Shown piece after piece: positions 60,081 to 64,000 of a stretch of DNA of 64,000 nt. Origin of the DNA: a bacterium BMS3Bbin14. GTDB taxonomy: Bacteria; Desulfobacterota; Desulfobulbia; Desulfobulbales; Desulfobulbaceae. Numbering within the stretch: position 1 is the first letter of the stretch; the number at the start of each line of letters is the position of its first letter. The stretch lies in the NCBI GenBank assembly GCA_002897615.1, contig BDTX01000005.1:62001-126000 (forward strand), written 5' to 3'. Under the pieces are notes generated by a model that saw nothing but the letters and a program-made list of their open reading frames with translations, did not search any database and was not told where the DNA came from. Position numbers and translations under genes: made by a program.

Positions 60081-60613
60081 ATCCTGTCCGACCGGAGGCC
60101 GGGAAGGACAAGCAACTGCTTGTCCTTCTTGCGTTAGGCGTTCTGATTCTGGGCTCTCACCTGTACGCGCAACCGTTCGCCAGGGAGACGGTAAAAAAAT
60201 ACTGCTGGTTGCAGATTGCCGGGACCGGACTGTATAGGGTCCCGCTTTCCCCGGAAAAACAAGATTCCGGTCGCCTGCTGCAAAGCCTGCGGGGCAGGGA
60301 AGTCCGGCCCGAAATACTGGCCCGGCTGCAACCGGGCCGGGTCATTGCCCTGCGACTGGACAAAAAAGGTAGGTTGCAACCGGCCCGGCTCTCGCCGCGG
60401 CCGGCCTTTTTGCTGGGCCTGCCTTTCCCCATCAACCGGGCCGACGTGGACGAGTTGACCTTGCTGTCCGGTATCGGGCCGCATCTCGCCGGCAGGATTG
60501 CCGCCTTTCGGCACCGGCATGGTCCGTTCCGCGACGAAAAAATGTTGACCTCAGTGTCGGGTATCGGCCCGCGGCTCGCGTCGAGACTGGCGCCGTTGCT
60601 GTCCTTTGATTGA
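60077..60613 (+). CDS. ComEA-like helix-hairpin-helix protein with membrane anchor
   Basis: 178 residues; the ATG overlaps the cimA stop (ATGA). One N-terminal membrane segment (LLVLLALGVLILGSHLYA) is followed by a beta-rich soluble region, then tandem helix-hairpin-helix motifs (INRADVDELTLLSGIGPHLA; KMLTSVSGIGPRLASRLAPL) as in DNA-binding ComEA/T2SK-like proteins. Probably periplasmic, possibly DNA binding or uptake. The rest of a competence system is not in the window. Confidence 0.78.
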   Translation: MNPVRPEAGKDKQLLVLLALGVLILGSHLYAQPFARETVKKYCWLQIAGTGLYRVPLSPEKQDSGRLLQSLRGREVRPEILARLQPGRVIALRLDKKGRLQPARLSPRPAFLLGLPFPINRADVDELTLLSGIGPHLAGRIAAFRHRHGPFRDEKMLTSVSGIGPRLASRLAPLLSFD

Positions 60614-60624
60614 ATCTCCATGAC

Positions 60625-60732
60625 GTAAGCCGGCACAGGCACCCCATCTTTGCACGGTCACGCTTGCCCGCATAGAGGGGCTATAGCGACTAAGCGTGCC
60701 TGCACAAAGCTGGGGCACCTGTGTCGGCTTAC
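60625..60732. repeat. 108-bp near-palindromic repeat, type B, diverged copy
   Basis: It begins GTAAGCCGGCACAGGCACC and ends CACCTGTGTCGGCTTAC. The inner arms CTTTGCACGGTCACGC and GCGTGCCTGCACAAAG differ from other type B copies in both arms. It lies between the ComEA-like gene and miaA; in-frame ORF extension of miaA through it is not credible. Confidence 0.82.
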
Positions 60733-60784
60733 AGTGAAGCTTAATGAAAACGTATCGTTACGTACCCCCGTGATGAGATACTCC

Positions 60785-61738
60785 ATGACTGCTGAAAAAC
60801 AACAGGTGATCACCGCGCCGGTCCTGGTCCTGGTCGGGCCGACAGCCATCGGCAAGACCGAGCTGGCCCTGGCCATGGCCCGGCGGTTCGGCTGTGAAAT
60901 CATCAGTGTTGATTCCATGCAGGTGTATCGCCACATGGATATCGGCACCGCCAAACCGAGCCTCGAAGAGAGGGGCGGGGTGCCCCATCATCTCATTGAT
61001 ATTGTTGATCCAAGGGAACAGTACGACGCGGCCAGGTTCGTCGAAGATGCCCTGCGGGCCATCAACACCATCGTCAGCCGCGGCAATATCCCCCTGTTGA
61101 CCGGCGGCACCGGGCTCTACCTGAAGGCCCTGACGGAAGGCCTTTTTGAGGCCGCTTTCAGCGATGAAGCGATCCGCAGCCGCCTGAACCGGCGTTTACG
61201 GCAGGAGGGAGGAGAGTCCCTGTACCGGGAACTACAGGCCGTCGACCCGGGAACCGCCGCCAGGCTGCATGTCAATGACGGCCAACGTTTGACGCGGGCC
61301 CTGGAGATTTTTTACGGTACCGGGGTCCCCTGGTCGGTCCACTTGCGCCGGCAACCGGACCGGCGGGCCGGATTTTCAAGGCTTCTGCTGCTGTGCCTGA
61401 GCTGTGAACGCGACTCGTTGTATGAGCGGATCGAGCACCGGACCGGCCGGATGATGGCGCAGGGTTTTGTCCAGGAGGTGGAAAAACTGCTGGATATGGG
61501 CTATAGTCCGGACTTGAAAGCCATGCAGGCCATCGGCTACCGCCACGTCAACAAATACCTTGCCGGGGAGTGGGGGAGGGCGGAGACTATCCGCCTGCTC
61601 GTCCGTGACACCAGGCGTTATGCCAAGCGGCAATTGACCTGGTTCCGGGCGAATCCCGCAATGAACTGGTATGACCGTGAAGATGCCAACATAGTCATGG
61701 ACCATGTCGGCCGGTTTTTAGGGTCTGTAAAGAAATAA
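60785..61738 (+). CDS. miaA: tRNA dimethylallyltransferase
   Basis: 317 residues from the ATG at 60785 (MTAEKQQ); an ATG at 60773 is also possible. P-loop LVGPTAIGKTELALAMA, ISVDSMQVYRHMDIGTAKPS, VPHHLIDIVDP, LLTGGTGLYLKALTEGLF, RLTRALEIFYGTGVPWS and the C-terminal RRYAKRQLTWFRANP are all MiaA motifs. It prenylates A37 of tRNAs reading UNN codons. The Shine-Dalgarno is weak and the leader is occupied by a palindromic repeat. Confidence 0.95.
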   Translation: MTAEKQQVITAPVLVLVGPTAIGKTELALAMARRFGCEIISVDSMQVYRHMDIGTAKPSLEERGGVPHHLIDIVDPREQYDAARFVEDALRAINTIVSRGNIPLLTGGTGLYLKALTEGLFEAAFSDEAIRSRLNRRLRQEGGESLYRELQAVDPGTAARLHVNDGQRLTRALEIFYGTGVPWSVHLRRQPDRRAGFSRLLLLCLSCERDSLYERIEHRTGRMMAQGFVQEVEKLLDMGYSPDLKAMQAIGYRHVNKYLAGEWGRAETIRLLVRDTRRYAKRQLTWFRANPAMNWYDREDANIVMDHVGRFLGSVKK

Positions 61739-61759
61739 CCCGGCCCAGATCCAAAAGTT

Positions 61760-61845
61760 AATATCAAGGAGTTGCCAACGAAGCAGCTGCGCCGTTATCG
61801 GGCGCTCCGCAGGGCGGCGGCCCGGCAGAAATTGCGTTATTGTCA
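61760..61845 (-). repeat. MITE-like repeat, central fragment inverted, upstream of recJ
   Basis: GAGTTGCCAACGAAGCAGCT, GCGCCGTTATCGGGCGCTCC and GCAGGGCGGCGG match the inverted central part. It ends in AAATTGCGTTATTGTC, replacing the AT-rich core. The in-frame TTG at 61840 lies in this fragment. Confidence 0.7.
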
Positions 61846-61866
61846 ACAAGTTGTGGGCAGGAACCG

Positions 61867-63621
61867 GTGATACCTGAAACAAACCATAATAACAAACAGA
61901 TCCGGTACAGAAACGGCGCCATTGATCATGATCGGTGCCGGCGCCTGGCCGCAGAACTTGATGTCCCGTACGTCCTGGCCGTTCTGCTGTGCCGGCGGGG
62001 GATAACCACGGCCCGGACCGCCACGACCTTCCTCTATCCCAGCCTCGGCGACCTGCCGTCGCCCTTTTTACTGAAAGATATGGATAAGGCTGTCTCCCTG
62101 GTGATCACGGCGTTTCAGGAGAAATGGCCGGTGGTCATTCATGGCGATTACGACCTGGACGGCATCAGCAGTACCGCCTTGCTGGCCCGGTTTCTTCGGT
62201 CCCTGTCGATCCGGGCCGTCTGTCATCTGCCGGACCGGTTGACCGAAGGATATGGAATCAATAAGCAGTCAATCGCCAGGCTGGCGCCCGGAGGCGGCGG
62301 ACCGGCCTTGCTCATCACCGTTGATTGCGGAATCACCGCAATTGATGAGGTCGAATTTGCCAGAGAGCAGGGGTTTCACGTCATTGTCACGGACCACCAC
62401 GAACCGCCTGACTCTCTGCCGGCGGCCGACGCAATCGTCAACCCGAAACAAGAGGATTGTTCCTTTCCCTTTCCGGAACTGGCCGGCGTGGGGGTGGCCT
62501 TTTACCTGGCCATGGGGATTCGCAGCCGCCTGGTGGAACAGGGTACCTGGAATAAAGAAACAGCTCCCAATCTCCGGCAATTTCTCGATTTCGTCGCCCT
62601 GGGCACGGTTGCCGACGTCGTGCCCTTGCTCGGACTGAACCGTATCCTGGTCAGGGCCGGGCTGGAGGTCTTGACGGAACGCTCAAGTCCCGGCATCAGG
62701 GCTTTGAGCGAGCGAGCCCGAACCATGGAAGGCAGGATCACTGCCGAGGACATTTCCTATCGACTGGCCCCGCGTCTGAATGCCGCCGGGCGCCTCGGCA
62801 AACCGGAACTGGCCCTTGAGCTGCTGACCTGTTCTGAACCTGCCAGGGCCCGGCAGCTTGCCGGCCGGCTCGAACTGATTAACCAGGAGCGGCGGCAGCT
62901 GGAGATCGAGGCCCTGGATTCGGTACTGGATCAATGCGCACGGCAAGAGGATGAGGGGCGGGCCGCACTCGTTGCCTATGGCAACTATCATCTCGGAATC
63001 ATAGGGATTATTGCCGCAAGGAGTGCTGAAAAATATGGCAAGCCGGTTTTCGTTCTGACCGATGAGGTCGCAGGCGACCAGGGATTACTCAAGGGCTCGG
63101 GACGCTCCATAGACGGTATCAACCTGTATGAAGTTTTGCAGCAATGCGCCGAAACCACGATTCAATTCGGCGGCCATGCCATGGCGGCCGGCCTGACCCT
63201 GCATAAATCCAGTTTGCCCGGGTTTGCGGAAACGTTTGACCGGGTGGTCGCCGAAACCCGGCAAGCGAAACAACCAGACCAAGAGCGGCTTATAGACTAT
63301 CGGCCAACGGCAGCCGAAATTTTTGATGAACATTTTATCGGTCTGTATCACAAACTCGAGCCGTTCGGGCAAGGGAATCCGGAGCCTGTTTTTTACCTGG
63401 AAAACCAGAAAATCGAAAGCAGTCATACCCTGAGGAATCATCTGAAATATTCAATCAGGTATAACGGCCGCCTGTTCAACGGTATCGGTTTCGGCCTGGC
63501 AGACCGAATAGAATACACGCGGGATAAACCTGTCCAGCTCACCTTTACCATTAAGAACTCAACCTTCAGGGGAGAACAACGCCTGGAGCTGCACGCGGTG
63601 AGTATCGACCCAACCACTTGA
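61867..63621 (+). CDS. recJ: Single-stranded-DNA-specific exonuclease RecJ
   Basis: The GTG at 61867 (CAGGAA upstream) is favoured; a TTG at 61840 in frame lies in repeat DNA. 584 residues. DHH-family phosphoesterase motifs: VIHGDYDLDGISSTALLA (motif I), LLITVDCGITAIDEVEFA (II), HVIVTDHHEPPDSLPAADAI (III) and the DHHA1 GSGRSIDGINLYEVLQ / FGGHAMAAGLTL. A C-terminal OB domain follows. It degrades 5' ssDNA ends in recombination repair with RecQ, whose gene is also in this window. Confidence 0.94.
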   Translation: MIPETNHNNKQIRYRNGAIDHDRCRRLAAELDVPYVLAVLLCRRGITTARTATTFLYPSLGDLPSPFLLKDMDKAVSLVITAFQEKWPVVIHGDYDLDGISSTALLARFLRSLSIRAVCHLPDRLTEGYGINKQSIARLAPGGGGPALLITVDCGITAIDEVEFAREQGFHVIVTDHHEPPDSLPAADAIVNPKQEDCSFPFPELAGVGVAFYLAMGIRSRLVEQGTWNKETAPNLRQFLDFVALGTVADVVPLLGLNRILVRAGLEVLTERSSPGIRALSERARTMEGRITAEDISYRLAPRLNAAGRLGKPELALELLTCSEPARARQLAGRLELINQERRQLEIEALDSVLDQCARQEDEGRAALVAYGNYHLGIIGIIAARSAEKYGKPVFVLTDEVAGDQGLLKGSGRSIDGINLYEVLQQCAETTIQFGGHAMAAGLTLHKSSLPGFAETFDRVVAETRQAKQPDQERLIDYRPTAAEIFDEHFIGLYHKLEPFGQGNPEPVFYLENQKIESSHTLRNHLKYSIRYNGRLFNGIGFGLADRIEYTRDKPVQLTFTIKNSTFRGEQRLELHAVSIDPTT

Positions 63622-63938
63622 TATTGGAAGGAATGTAAAAATTTAACATAATATATATTATGCGACGTTTGATATTGGGCACTTTTGACCCCACGATTTA
63701 TGCCTTGTCCCGGTCGGCACAAAAAAATGGCTGGCTTAAGCGGGCCAACTCCATTATTAGAGCGTGTGCCTGATAAAGACAAAGTCTCTCGCCGGCCCCG
63801 CAGAGCACACGGAGACAACGGCAAAACAAAAAAAATCTGTCTGCTTCGCAAGACACAACCAGTCAATCAGCACGTAAGATCAATATTTTTTGCAACAATG
63901 TTAAGGTTAAGGATTAAACCTTTCGGGGGTAAAATAAG
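63622..63938. other. Intergenic region recJ-purB
   Basis: No gene was recognised. It contains the 16-bp perfect palindrome CATAATAT-ATATTATG at 63647-63662, just after recJ, and CGTGTGC / GCACACG arms at about 63760-63812 enclosing AGACAAAGTCT, which could fold as a leader RNA. The purB promoter is probably here but no clear -35/-10 pair stands out. Confidence 0.4.
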
Positions 63939-64000
63939 ATGAGTCACGATATTTACCAGGAGCCGCTGGTCAGCCGTTATACCAGCCGTGAGATGCAGGA
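63939..64000 (+). CDS. purB: Adenylosuccinate lyase, N-terminus only
   Basis: ATG at 63939 preceded by GGGGGTAAAATAAG. The 20 visible residues (MSHDIYQEPLVSRYTSREMQ) match the N-terminus of bacterial PurB (fumarase/aspartase superfamily). The enzyme acts twice in purine synthesis. The call rests on this short stretch only. Confidence 0.7.
   Translation, partial: MSHDIYQEPLVSRYTSREMQ

Noticed and set aside
63740-63830. Possible tRNA or small RNA gene upstream of purB
   Set aside because: Paired arms exist, but no T-loop GTTCRA motif or acceptor stem could be found.

Overview
The window reads as chromosomal DNA of an anaerobic, GC-rich, lithoautotrophic Desulfobacterota (deltaproteobacterial, Desulfobulbales-like) bacterium. 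This is inferred from gene content: a bacterial-type Wood-Ljungdahl carbonyl branch, three consecutive in-frame UGA (selenocysteine) genes, HdrA/MvhD electron-transfer proteins, a [NiFe]-hydrogenase-type electron-transfer pair and strong metal-resistance content. No rRNA or 16S marker is present, so the assignment is inferential.

Layout. 1-1773: the 3' part of a hydrogenase/sulfhydrogenase-type operon (gamma and beta subunits, minus strand). 1773-4198: a small accessory island with a reverse-transcriptase/transposase remnant, an unknown protein, an AT-rich abortive-infection protein and a VapBC-type toxin-antitoxin pair. 4199-5241: repeats only. 5242-11250: recQ, a mobile DUF4143-type ATPase cassette and recD2. 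11367-29145: the core metabolic locus: folD, cooS, a metF-acsD gene fusion, acsB, acsC, then a selenocysteine formate dehydrogenase fused to a GltD-like flavoprotein, a tandem-module selenocysteine HdrA and a selenocysteine MvhD. Together these can reduce CO2 to formate and CO, reduce methylene-THF and assemble acetyl-CoA, with electrons routed through HdrA/MvhD. Formyl-THF synthetase, the methyl-THF:corrinoid methyltransferase AcsE and HdrBC are not in the window. 29146-32300: decayed toxin-antitoxin and transposase remnants, a methyltransferase, a DUF3365 c-type haem protein and HicAB. 32410-39210: metal homeostasis, with an ArsR regulator, an SO_0444-type permease, ZraS/ZraR and a sigma-54-driven zinc-ribbon/ZraP-like unit, then DUF302. 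39774-46181: rhodanese, phosphofructokinase, flavoprotein, GAF/HD-GYP protein and a split zinc-ribbon/HAMP pair. 46483-50372: rlmN, a radical SAM protein, serC and trmL. 50384-56499: a CusCBA-type efflux operon with a Met-rich tail on CusB. 57179-64000: lysC, cimA, a ComEA-like protein, miaA, recJ and the start of purB.

The most pervasive non-coding feature is a dispersed repeat system. One family is a ~220-bp MITE-like element whose two ends are inverted copies of CCTGAATCCGTGA. It occurs as full, half and rearranged copies at more than a dozen intergenic sites. Halves of it bracket an ATPase gene, a flavoprotein gene and hicAB; one copy has its central 90 bp inverted; several genes take their stop codon from it. 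A second family comprises ~108-bp near-palindromes that start GTAA-CCG and end CGG-TTAC, at least five copies in two sequence types. No tRNA, rRNA or CRISPR array was recognised.
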